Shown piece by piece: positions 14,057 through 20,501 of a stretch of DNA of 22,986 nucleotides (positions within the stretch are counted from its first letter, which is position 1; the number at the start of each line of letters is the position of its first letter). The notes beneath the pieces are model-generated. The model worked only from the letters and a program-made list of their open reading frames with translations. It was not told the DNA's origin and made no database searches. The translations under genes were made by a program, and so were the position numbers. Source of the DNA: DASQLQ01 sp035629935 (GTDB lineage Bacteria > Actinomycetota > CADDZG01 > WHSQ01); assembly GCA_035629935.1 (NCBI GenBank), contig DASQLQ010000116.1, positions 1-22,986 of the forward strand, written 5' to 3'.

Positions 14057-15812
14057 CGAAACTGCGAGCGGCCTTGATCTCCGCAACAGCCCTCTCGACG
14101 GCTTTGCCTCCCGGCTGGATCCCAGCGAAGCCGACCATCCGGGCGTAATCGTCACCAGAAGCGGTCGCCGACTCACAACCGGTTATCGACTCCCCCACGC
14201 ACCCGTCCGTACCGTCGCCTCCATCGCCCGTGTCGGTTCCGTCGCCTCCGTCCAGAACATCGTTGCCGGCGGCTCCTTCGAGGTCATCGTTGCCGGCGGC
14301 CCCGATCAAGACGTTCGCATCCGAGGTCCCGAGGAGTTCGTCGTTCCCTGCCGATCCGAAAGCACCTTCGACAGCCGACAAGGAATCGCTACCTTCGCCA
14401 CTCGCGTTGCCGAGAGTCAGGTCCGCAGTCACCCTCGCGGCTGCGAACTGGAAATAGACGGCATCGAAACCATCTCCACCCTCTACCTGGTCGTCGCCAC
14501 CCAGTCCAACGAAGTTGTTGTCACCCGCGTCACCGATGAGCCTGTCGTTGAGCGGGGACCCTTCGAGCGCTTCGATGCCGACCAGTTCATCGGATCCCTC
14601 TCCCGATGCGGAGTGCGATGCGAGGTCGGCAGTCACGCCGCCGGTCGACGTCGAGAACGAGGCCAGGTCCCCGGCTCCCGAGCCCCCGTCGATCGAGTCG
14701 TCACCGGGGCCGCCGTGCAAAAGATCGAACTCGCCGTCGAGCCCACTAACGATGTCGTTCCCGGAACTCCCATCGAGGATGTCGTTGCCATCAGTGCCGA
14801 TCAGCTCGTCGTCGTAGTCAGATCCATACGCAGCCTCGAAGGAAGAGAACCGGTCGGTGTCCTGATTGGAGAAAGCGTCTCCCTCGATCGCCGTTCCGGA
14901 ACCAAGGTCGACCTTGACCAACCGTGCAGCGAACAAGTAGCTGACCGTGTCCAGGCCTTCGCCACCGTCCAGCGTGTCCTCACCTCGCTCCGCGTAGACA
15001 GAATCGTCACCTCCACGCGCCTGGATGTTGTCGTTGCCGTCCTCGGCCAAGATGTGCTCGGCTTTCTCGCTGCCGACGATCGTGTCGTCGTGGATCGATC
15101 CACGCATGATGTTGATGCTCCGGAAGGTGTCGTTCCCTTCGCCACTTGAGGTTCCGGCCGTCATATCGATGTTGACGGGAGTTGCCGATAGCCAATAGCT
15201 GTTGCTGTTCAGCTCGCCCGGGCCCCCGTCGATCAGATCGTCACCAGTCCCCCCGGCCATGTAGTCGTTCCCACCTTTGCCGAGAACACGATCGTTTCCC
15301 TCTTCGCCGAACAAGTAGTTCTCGCCGCCATCGCCCAGCAGCTTGTCGTTGAAGTTCGAACCATCCAACACCTCGATCGATCTGATCGACTCCTTCGTTC
15401 CCTTCGAGACCACGGTGTCCTTTGCGAGGTTGCCGACGATCGCCGTCTTCGAGGACGAGTAGTCGACTTCATCAAAACCATCGCCGCCGTTGTAGGAATC
15501 CTTGCCAGCATCCGCGGTCATGTAATCCTGACCTCGGCCCCCGATGACGACATCGTTGCCCGGACCTCCCGAGACGTAGTCGTCGCCATCACCCGGGCAG
15601 ATCGTGTCGTTCCCCCCTCCGCCGGAGAGCTCGTCGTCTGCGGAGCTGCCGATGATCACATCGTTCTTGGATGTGCCGGGGAACCGAACCCCTGCGTCAC
15701 CTGAGAAGTCGTGTGTAGCGCGCTTGCCGTTGCATTTGCCGGCCGCTGCAGCCGGTGGAAGCGCTGTGAGCAACAGGGCCGCCGCGATCAAGACCACCGC
15801 GCTGCGTCTCAT
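14037..15812 (-). CDS. Secreted RTX (hemolysin-type calcium-binding repeat) protein
   Basis: A 591-residue exported protein. Residues 1-24 are a signal peptide (RRSAVVLIAAALLLTALPPA, cleavage near AAAA-G). Residues about 50-535 are RTX parallel-beta-roll sequence with many G-G-x-G-x-D nonapeptides (for example GGGGNDTI, GGPGNDVV, EEGNDRVL, GGPGDDSI, GGDGTD), which bind Ca2+ outside the cell. These alternate with five related spacer modules. The tail has a cysteine pair in GCVGESITGCE (537-547), common at the end of actinobacterial RTX proteins, then a basic helix. No enzymatic domain is visible. Export by a Sec signal rather than a C-terminal type I signal is usual outside Proteobacteria. The ATG at 15812 has GGAG eight bases upstream; the frame runs 45 codons further left without a signal-like start. 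It may act as an adhesin or surface-layer component. Confidence 0.9.
   Translation of the reverse strand: MRRSAVVLIAAALLLTALPPAAAAGKCNGKRATHDFSGDAGVRFPGTSKNDVIIGSSADDELSGGGGNDTICPGDGDDYVSGGPGNDVVIGGRGQDYMTADAGKDSYNGGDGFDEVDYSSSKTAIVGNLAKDTVVSKGTKESIRSIEVLDGSNFNDKLLGDGGENYLFGEEGNDRVLGKGGNDYMAGGTGDDLIDGGPGELNSNSYWLSATPVNIDMTAGTSSGEGNDTFRSINIMRGSIHDDTIVGSEKAEHILAEDGNDNIQARGGDDSVYAERGEDTLDGGEGLDTVSYLFAARLVKVDLGSGTAIEGDAFSNQDTDRFSSFEAAYGSDYDDELIGTDGNDILDGSSGNDIVSGLDGEFDLLHGGPGDDSIDGGSGAGDLASFSTSTGGVTADLASHSASGEGSDELVGIEALEGSPLNDRLIGDAGDNNFVGLGGDDQVEGGDGFDAVYFQFAAARVTADLTLGNASGEGSDSLSAVEGAFGSAGNDELLGTSDANVLIGAAGNDDLEGAAGNDVLDGGDGTDTGDGGDGTDGCVGESITGCESATASGDDYARMVGFAGIQPGGKAVERAVAEIKAARSFARSFQP
14328..15467 (-). 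repeat. Five composite spacer modules in the RTX protein
   Basis: Modules begin near residues 116, 207, 292, 385 and 453 (spacing 91, 85, 93 and 68). Each has a hydrophobic strand followed by V-x-[DN]-L/M, a G-E-G-x-D or equivalent turn, an I/V-E-x2-x-G-S segment, then N-D-x-L-x-G leading into RTX nonapeptides. The clearest examples are SASGEGSDELVGIEALEGS and NASGEGSDSLSAVEGAFGS. The modules are diverged at DNA level, so the duplication is old. Confidence 0.75.
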
Positions 15813-15990
15813 GCTGGGCTCCGTCACGCCTGAAGGATAGCGAACCCGCCTGCGCCCATAAATAGGCTTTCGCCCCAGTTCCTCGCAGGATCTCTCTCCT
15901 AGATGTCGGGAGTCGGACACCCCGGAAGTCGGGTCGACGACAGACACGGCAGAAGCCGGCGGTCAGAGTTAGAGCTCACGAGTCGAATGG

Positions 15991-16002
15991 TGCCCGCGGG
16001 CA
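15991..16002. promoter_or_regulatory. Perfect 12-base palindrome in the lipoprotein leader
   Basis: TGCCCGCGGGCA is a perfect palindrome seven bases upstream of the GAGGAG ribosome site of the lipoprotein gene. It could be an operator or a small hairpin. In GC-rich DNA a 12-base palindrome can arise by chance, so this is weak. Confidence 0.3.
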
Positions 16003-16018
16003 GATATGAGGAGGACAC

Positions 16019-16489
16019 ATGGCCATCCGTACACGCATCCGAGTCAAACGCCGTCCCAAGAACATAATCGTCGCTGCCACCACACTGCTCGCGCTGGCGA
16101 CAGTTCTTACGGCGTGTGGTGGCAGCGATCCGGTTCCTCGCTCGTTCGAGAACGAGGATCCCGCGGGTGACGACACTGCGGAGCCCACTCTCCCCGCCAC
16201 CGTTCAATCAGAGGTCGGCCTCTCCTATCGGAAAGGTCACTTCATGGTCGAGGTAGGCGCCGACCGGCTCTTCTGCCTCGACGGGCGGAACGGAACGATC
16301 TTCGAGAAACCGCGCAAGGGCAAAGCTCACAAGGTCGGCGAGTTCAAGACCGATGAAGTGGGAGCGGACAACGTGAAGGTGAAGAAGCCCGGCGGCACTT
16401 ACTACGCAACGCTAGCGAAGGGCACGTTCGCCAAATACGGCTCCGTCTCCGAGTGCAGCGGAGCCAAGTCGGCGAATGTCCGGGTCTAA
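16019..16489 (+). CDS. Lipoprotein with C-terminal two-cysteine domain
   Basis: A 156-residue predicted lipoprotein of unknown function. The signal sequence (basic MAIRTRIRVKRRPK, then a hydrophobic run) ends in the lipobox LTAC with Cys33, followed by a GGSDPVP tether. Residues about 68-156 form a small domain with Cys86 and Cys146, a GGTYYATLAKG segment, and the ending CSGAKSANVRV. The Cys-Cys offset (60 residues), the YY motif and the terminal C-x-G-A-[KR]-S-x3-R-V are shared with the Thr-Pro-rich secreted protein at 4739-5377. The two are probably distant homologues that differ in how they are displayed: lipid anchor here, long linker there. GAGGAG precedes the ATG. The stop lies three bases from the end of the convergent 32-residue gene. 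Confidence 0.82.
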   Translation: MAIRTRIRVKRRPKNIIVAATTLLALATVLTACGGSDPVPRSFENEDPAGDDTAEPTLPATVQSEVGLSYRKGHFMVEVGADRLFCLDGRNGTIFEKPRKGKAHKVGEFKTDEVGADNVKVKKPGGTYYATLAKGTFAKYGSVSECSGAKSANVRV

Positions 16490-16492
16490 GCG

Positions 16493-16591
16493 CTACGTGG
16501 TGATCGATTGGAAGAGGGCCACCCCGGCATAGATGCCGGCTGCGATGGCGGCCAGCTGAACGATCGCCCAATAGAGACCACGGGGCTCCAT
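16493..16591 (-). CDS. 32-residue single-span membrane peptide
   Basis: A short frame encoding MEPRGLYWAIVQLAAIAAGI followed by YAGVALFQSITT. It is almost entirely one hydrophobic helix (residues 7-27), with a charged Pro-Arg N-terminus. Support for expression: AAGGAGG lies eight bases before the ATG, and the ATG overlaps the TGA of the SHOCT protein gene (TGATG), the standard layout for coupled translation. The gene fills the space up to the convergent lipoprotein gene. I do not recognise the family. A role as a small subunit or regulator of the SHOCT membrane protein is inferred from position only. Confidence 0.65.
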   Translation of the reverse strand: MEPRGLYWAIVQLAAIAAGIYAGVALFQSITT

Positions 16592-17277
16592 CAGGAACCT
16601 CCTTGCATCAGGATCCGCTTTGCTTCCTCGAACTCGGACTGCGTCAGTGCTCCGGAACGACGCAGCTTGTCCAAACGTTCGAGCTCATCGACGATGCCCG
16701 GCTCGGTCGTGATCGGAGTTGTTTGGGCCGGCGTTGCCGCCCGTACTTTTCCGATGAGGGCGCGCGTCAGATCGGCGGACTTGGAACCCAGCGTCTCCGG
16801 AGCTCCGGGAGAGGTGAAGTTCTTGACGATCGGCTTAGTCACTAGCAGCAACGGAAGACCTCCCATGAGCCCAAAGAGGATCGCGCACACGAGCCACCCC
16901 CAGACCAGACCGCCACCTCCCGGCGCAGAAAGACCGAACTCGAGGAAGTTCCAGCCGAGCGACAGAAAAAGTGCCGACCACGAGAGCATCGCCAGACTGG
17001 GAACTCGATGTTTGGACGTTTGCCAGATGTAGAAACCCAGCGCTATCAAGCCACCCCAGATGCCGGAGATCATGATGACGGGCACTCCCTTGGGGCAAGG
17101 GCGGATCGGAACGAACGGCCCTCCCTCCGCGCACGCGCCGCCGATCGCCATCACGGAACGCATCCCTAAGTAGAGCCAAGTAAGAGCGAGCGCGAGAGCC
17201 CCGAGACTCAGGAACACTCCGATGGTGGCTTTGATCCTCTCGAGCGTGGAGTCTTCTGCGGCGATGGACACACGCAC
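16591..17277 (-). CDS. Membrane protein with C-terminal SHOCT domain
   Basis: A 228-residue protein with four hydrophobic segments (about 18-40, 66-86, 92-112 and 124-146). A Pro/Thr-rich cytoplasmic stretch follows, then a SHOCT domain at about 196-225: LERLDKLRRSGALTQSEFEE, then AKRILM. SHOCT is a short oligomerisation domain placed at the ends of many otherwise unrelated proteins, so it does not reveal function. The loop between segments 1 and 2 has two cysteines (GGACAEGG and RPCPKG) that would face outside and may pair. The start is a GTG at 17277, 24 bases after the MarR stop; a second GTG two codons further on is equally possible. It is probably in one operon with the MarR regulator and the 32-residue peptide. 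Confidence 0.82.
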   Translation of the reverse strand: MRVSIAAEDSTLERIKATIGVFLSLGALALALTWLYLGMRSVMAIGGACAEGGPFVPIRPCPKGVPVIMISGIWGGLIALGFYIWQTSKHRVPSLAMLSWSALFLSLGWNFLEFGLSAPGGGGLVWGWLVCAILFGLMGGLPLLLVTKPIVKNFTSPGAPETLGSKSADLTRALIGKVRAATPAQTTPITTEPGIVDELERLDKLRRSGALTQSEFEEAKRILMQGGS

Positions 17278-17301
17278 AGGCTAGCGTTTGAAACAGCCGG
17301 A

Positions 17302-17736
17302 TCAAGCGATCTGCTCGAGGCTCGAGCCCAGAGATTTCAGCTCCGACGCACTGAGATGACTGATGAAGTGTTCTCTGATCCCCCGCACATGAACCTTCGA
17401 GGCCTTGCGGAAAGCAACACGACCTTTCTTCGTCAACGTAGCGAGATAGCCCCGTCGATCCGAGGAACACACAACGCGCTCGACGAGACCTTTCTTTTCC
17501 AATTGATCGACCGCACGGGTGACGCCGCTGGGAGACAGCACTATGCGAGAAGCCAGGTCGCTCATCCGCATGGCTCCGCCTGACGAGCGACTCAACCAGA
17601 GCAGGACCTCGTACTGGTTGAGCGTCAATCCTTCGGCAAGGGTGAGCTCATCGTCCAACTTGGGTACAACACGGGCATAGGCGTAAAGGAAAGCGCGCCA
17701 GGCCTTCGCTTCAGTCTCACTCAGGTCTTTTTCCAT
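17302..17736 (-). CDS. MarR-family transcriptional regulator
   Basis: A 144-residue winged-helix regulator. LTLNQYEVLLWLSRS, then MRMSDLASRIVLSPSGVTRAVDQLEKKGLVERV form the HTH; the wing carries the conserved Asp-Arg in CSSDRRGYLATLTKKG. Dimerisation helices lie at both ends. The ATG at 17736 gives MEKDLSETEAKAW; the frame stays open for 26 codons upstream, but those would run through the operator and have no ribosome site. It is divergent from the doxX-like gene and separated from it by 90 bases containing an inverted repeat suited to a MarR dimer. It likely represses itself and the DoxX gene. The ligand is unknown; no redox cysteine pair typical of OhrR is obvious (a single Cys precedes SSDRR). 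Confidence 0.92.
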   Translation of the reverse strand: MEKDLSETEAKAWRAFLYAYARVVPKLDDELTLAEGLTLNQYEVLLWLSRSSGGAMRMSDLASRIVLSPSGVTRAVDQLEKKGLVERVVCSSDRRGYLATLTKKGRVAFRKASKVHVRGIREHFISHLSASELKSLGSSLEQIA

Positions 17737-17756
17737 AGCGTCATGATACCCGGGAA

Positions 17757-17786
17757 TAGTTGCTTGCGAAAGCAAGTTTCTAACTA
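17757..17786. promoter_or_regulatory. Inverted repeat between marR-like and doxX-like genes, probable MarR operator
   Basis: TTGCTT-GCGA-AAGCAA (17760-17775) is a perfect six-base dyad. It is flanked by TAGTT (17757-17761) and AACTA (17782-17786), which are also reverse complements of each other. The site lies 21 bases upstream of the MarR ATG and about 50 bases upstream of the DoxX ATG, where it could cover both divergent promoters. Size and symmetry fit MarR-family operators; no binding evidence exists here. Confidence 0.65.
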
Positions 17787-17793
17787 TAGAAGA

Positions 17794-17812
17794 GCAGCCC
17801 ATGGCGGGCTGC
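17794..17812 (+). other. Hairpin in the doxX-like 5' leader
   Basis: GCAGCCC-ATGGC-GGGCTGC forms a perfect seven-base-pair stem with a five-base loop. It ends only two bases before the AAGGGAGGGG ribosome site of the DoxX gene. It lacks a T-tract, so it is not a terminator. It might stabilise the mRNA or tune translation. Confidence 0.5.
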
Positions 17813-17826
17813 AAAGGGAGGGGACA

Positions 17827-18363
17827 ATGGAAACTGGCCTTCTACTGTTACGGGTCGCACTCGGCACGCTGATCGCGGCCCACGGCGCACAGAAGTTGTT
17901 CGGATGGTTCGGCGGTCCCGGTCTTAGCGGCACGGCCGGTTGGCTCGAATCGATGGGCTTCAAGCCCGGCCGCGTTCACGCGACCATGACAGGCCTGGCA
18001 GAGTTCGGTGGTGGAGCACTTCTCGCACTGGGACTCCTGACACCACTCGGTGCGGCCGCAGCCGCAGGTGTGATGATCGTTGCGATCGTCACCGTCCACT
18101 GGAGCAACGGGTTCTTCAATACTCCCGGTGGCTACGAATTCAACCTGCTCGTCGCAGTGTCCGCGATCGTTTTGGCCTTCACGGGCCCGGGGCGTATCTC
18201 GTTCGACAATGCGCTAGGTCTCGAACTCGCAGGAACCGAGTGGGGCATCGCAGCACTGGCCCTCTCGGCGCTCTCCGCGGTGATGGTTCTTGCCTCGCGC
18301 AAGCACCAACTGATCGTGGCAGAGGAAGAGAAAGAACTCGAGACGCCGCGACAAGCCGCTTAG
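17827..18363 (+). CDS. DoxX family membrane protein
   Basis: A 178-residue four-helix membrane protein of the DoxX/DoxD-like family. The family opening LLLLRVALGTLIAAHGAQKL is followed by FGWFGGPGLSGTAGWLESMG. GLAEFGGGALLALGLLTPLG and the MIVAIVTVHWSNGFFN segment also match. Actinobacterial DoxX proteins have been tied to membrane-associated oxidoreductase complexes and thiol/oxidative stress; that role is family knowledge, not shown here. The charged C-terminal tail (AEEEKELETPRQAA) is cytoplasmic. The ATG at 17827 has GGGAGGGG just upstream. It is divergent from, and presumably controlled by, the MarR regulator. A strong terminator follows 20 bases after the stop, so it is transcribed alone. 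Confidence 0.93.
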   Translation: METGLLLLRVALGTLIAAHGAQKLFGWFGGPGLSGTAGWLESMGFKPGRVHATMTGLAEFGGGALLALGLLTPLGAAAAAGVMIVAIVTVHWSNGFFNTPGGYEFNLLVAVSAIVLAFTGPGRISFDNALGLELAGTEWGIAALALSALSAVMVLASRKHQLIVAEEEKELETPRQAA

Positions 18364-18383
18364 GCGCCACCAGAAAAAGGACC

Positions 18384-18414
18384 GGGCCGGGGTTACTGAA
18401 CCCCGGCCCTTTCT
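18384..18414. terminator. Bidirectional rho-independent terminator
   Basis: GGGCCGGGGTT-ACTG-AACCCCGGCCC is a perfect 11-base-pair stem with a four-base loop, followed by TTTCT on the plus strand. On the minus strand it is followed by GGTCCTTTTTC. It therefore ends both the DoxX transcript and the convergent DUF554 transcript, whose TAG lies within the T-rich end. Confidence 0.9.
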
Positions 18415-19147
18415 ATGTCACGGCTTGGAAGACCCCCTCTGCGACGGGACCGATCACCAACGCCGGCAAAAGACTGACGATCCTGACCTGAGCTATATCG
18501 AGAAGCTTCAAACCGATCCCCAGGACCAGCAGACTTCCGATCGCACCGAGGACGGCCAAGACATCGGCAGTCATGATCGGCTCGATCAATACCGCCGCGA
18601 GGGTCAATCCGCCCTGGTAGATCACGAGCGTGACCAGCGACGCGCCGACTCCCCACCCATATACGGACGCGAAGCCCAGAGCAGCGAAAGCATCCAGAGC
18701 GCTCTTTATCGCCAGCAGCGTGATGCTTATGCCGAGGCCGTCTTCGATCGCGCCCACGATCGTCAGGGGTCCAACACAAAACACTGTCGACGCCACGACG
18801 AAGCCTTCGGTGAAATCACTCTGCTTCGCCTCATCCGCTGCAGGGGCGCGGGACAACCGTTTCCGCAACCACTCCCCTGCCCCCTCGAGACGTTCTTCTA
18901 AGTGAAGCGCCTCGCCCAGGATCCCGCCACAGATCATCGAGCCGATGAGGATGATGAACCGACGTAAGCCGTCGTCGGGATCGAACAATGGAGCCATCCC
19001 CGACACCGCCACGGCCAGGACGACCAGCCCCAGGCCCTGCATGATCGTCCGGCGGGTCTGATCGGAGAGGCGGTCGCCGATGAAGACGCCGGCGAGGGTT
19101 CCGATCGCGACCGTTGCTACGTTGATCACCGTCCCGAGCCCGTACAT
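18413..19147 (-). CDS. DUF554 family membrane protein
   Basis: A 244-residue integral membrane protein of the DUF554 (YdfK/YqgA-like) family, of unknown function. It starts with GLGTVINVATVAIGTLAGVF, then IGDRLSD and QGLGLVVLAVAVSG. The middle has the family core FTEGFVVASTVFCVGPLTIV, then GAIEDGLG. The C-terminus is hydrophobic (GSLLVLGIGLKLLDIAQVRI, VSLLPALVIGPV). About seven hydrophobic segments are seen. I chose the ATG at 19147, because the family begins right before the first membrane segment; the frame continues 30 codons further left with a polar, proline-rich sequence. No good ribosome site precedes the ATG, so the start is less sure than the identity. It appears monocistronic and shares its 3' terminator with DoxX. 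Confidence 0.9.
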   Translation of the reverse strand: MYGLGTVINVATVAIGTLAGVFIGDRLSDQTRRTIMQGLGLVVLAVAVSGMAPLFDPDDGLRRFIILIGSMICGGILGEALHLEERLEGAGEWLRKRLSRAPAADEAKQSDFTEGFVVASTVFCVGPLTIVGAIEDGLGISITLLAIKSALDAFAALGFASVYGWGVGASLVTLVIYQGGLTLAAVLIEPIMTADVLAVLGAIGSLLVLGIGLKLLDIAQVRIVSLLPALVIGPVAEGVFQAVT

Positions 19148-19223
19148 GGGGGGCAAACTAGCGGCCACAGGGGGAGGCCGTTGGCAGGGTGACCGATAAG
19201 GCTCGGATTCGTTCTTGTAGTTA

Positions 19224-19448
19224 ATGAGCGAGTCCACGAACCGCGGGATGTCCGCCGGGTCGGTAGTTCCCCTGTTCTCCGCACGAACGGTCGACTACGA
19301 CCTGCCTCCAGTGTTCGACATCGACGATCTGGAGTTGGAGCTCGTGATCGCCTGCGGGCTGGCCCTTCGCGAGGTGGCGGACCGTTTGGAGATCTCGATG
19401 GAAGACGTGTGTGCCCAATTGGTCCGGTTGGGGTCGACGCTCGAGTAG
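19224..19448 (+). CDS. Small helix-turn-helix-like hypothetical protein
   Basis: A 74-residue frame between the divergent DUF554 gene and the convergent DUF983 gene. The first 30 residues are polar, followed by an acidic segment (FDIDDLELE). Residues 43-72 (ACGLALREVADRLEISMEDV, then CAQLVRLGS) have the spacing of a helix-turn-helix of the sigma-factor region 4 or FeoC-like kind: helix, ALREVADRLEIS turn, second helix. I do not recognise the family. The ATG at 19224 and one at 19248 are both possible, and neither has a ribosome site. It ends two bases before the DUF983 stop. The absence of a better gene in the gap and the HTH-like pattern support it as real. Confidence 0.5.
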   Translation: MSESTNRGMSAGSVVPLFSARTVDYDLPPVFDIDDLELELVIACGLALREVADRLEISMEDVCAQLVRLGSTLE

Positions 19449-19450
19449 GG

Positions 19451-19825
19451 CTATCGCGATCCGGGGGCCAGTGCGGGATGGAAGTGGAGGTCCAGGGCCA
19501 TCCAGAGCGATCGCGAGTATGGGTAAAAGAACACCGGCAACAAACCGTTCGTGATCAGCGCGACTACGAGAAGTGGCACCCACGCAACGTCGGGAAGCGT
19601 CGCGAGGAGAACACCGACGAAGAGGACCGCGAACCAGATCTCGGCGAAGGCGATGTTCACGATCAAAGCGCCAACCCAGTAACCCTCTTCACGCTCGAAC
19701 GTGTAGCCACACGCCGTGCAGCGCTTGCGCATATGGAACCAGGACTCGAACACCTTGCCTCGACCACAGACGGGACACTTCTTGGTCAGACCTCGCCACA
19801 CGAGCGTGCGGACATTCGGTTGCAT
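19451..19825 (-). CDS. DUF983 family zinc-ribbon membrane protein
   Basis: A 124-residue protein with an N-terminal four-cysteine zinc ribbon (KKCPVCGRGK, then KRCTACGYTF; Cys-x2-C twice, about 20 residues apart). Two membrane segments follow (about residues 50-72 and 78-98). This is the DUF983 layout; the function is unknown. The short EREEGYWVGALIVN segment linking ribbon and membrane is typical. The ATG at 19825 lies eight bases after the stop of the YczE-like gene, with GGGGGA at that stop serving as ribosome site. It is therefore the third gene of an MDMPI/YczE/DUF983 operon. A GTG 24 codons upstream would overlap the previous gene and is unlikely. Confidence 0.88.
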   Translation of the reverse strand: MQPNVRTLVWRGLTKKCPVCGRGKVFESWFHMRKRCTACGYTFEREEGYWVGALIVNIAFAEIWFAVLFVGVLLATLPDVAWVPLLVVALITNGLLPVFFYPYSRSLWMALDLHFHPALAPGSR

Positions 19826-19832
19826 AGGAGGG

Positions 19833-20495
19833 TTATCCCCCGATGGGCCGGTCGGCACCCATCGGGATCTCTCGTGCACGAGCCGGCTCGGCGTCACCGA
19901 TGGTGAATAACGGGATGGTTAGGTGTGCGAGCGGGCCGATCGACAATGCATAGGCGACGGTGCCCACTCCCACCGAGCCCCCGAGAACGAAGCCGATCGC
20001 GAGAACGCTCAGCTCGATCGCGGTTCGAACCACGCGGATGGAGCCGCCGCGCGCGGCAAGCCCGGTCATCAAACCGTCGCGGGGGCCGGGTCCCATCCCC
20101 GCCCCGATGTACAGCCCGGTCGCGAGTCCGTTCAGAACGATCCCCACGATCATGAACGTCACACGCCACGCCATGGCACCCGGGCGAGGAAGCAAAGCTA
20201 GGGATACGTCCATCGCCACACCGATCAATACCGCGTTGCTCAACGTTCCTAGCCCCGGCCGCTGGCGCAGAGGGATCCACAACAACAGCACGACGGCGGA
20301 GATCACGATCGTGCTGATTCCTATCGAGATCCCGGTACGCCGCGCGATGCCCTGATGAAGCACATCCCAGGGATCGAGACCCAAGTCCGCCACGACAAGA
20401 AGCGAAACGCTCAGCCCGTAGAGGGCAAGTCCCGTAAAGAGCGCCAGGAATCGACGACACCGCCCGTCCGCGGGTATCGGCAAGATCAGAGACAT
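19833..20495 (-). CDS. YczE-family integral membrane protein
   Basis: A 220-residue membrane protein with about five or six hydrophobic segments and the family motif of YczE-like proteins: LYGLSVSLLVVADLGLDPWD near residue 25, then VLHQGIARRTG with ISIGISTIVIS. The C-terminal half has GLYIGAGMGPGPRDGLMTGL and ends in a predicted soluble tail (DAEPARAREIPMGADRP). In Bacillus, YczE is associated with surfactin regulation, but the family is widespread and its function is unsettled. The ATG at 20495 lies six bases after the MDMPI-family stop. Downstream, the DUF983 gene follows after eight bases. Confidence 0.88.
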   Translation of the reverse strand: MSLILPIPADGRCRRFLALFTGLALYGLSVSLLVVADLGLDPWDVLHQGIARRTGISIGISTIVISAVVLLLWIPLRQRPGLGTLSNAVLIGVAMDVSLALLPRPGAMAWRVTFMIVGIVLNGLATGLYIGAGMGPGPRDGLMTGLAARGGSIRVVRTAIELSVLAIGFVLGGSVGVGTVAYALSIGPLAHLTIPLFTIGDAEPARAREIPMGADRPIGG

Positions 20496-20501
20496 CGTTC
20501 G

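Noticed and set aside
17801..17826. ATG at 17801 as an alternative DoxX start
   Set aside because: It is in another frame from the DoxX coding sequence and lies in the loop of the leader hairpin.
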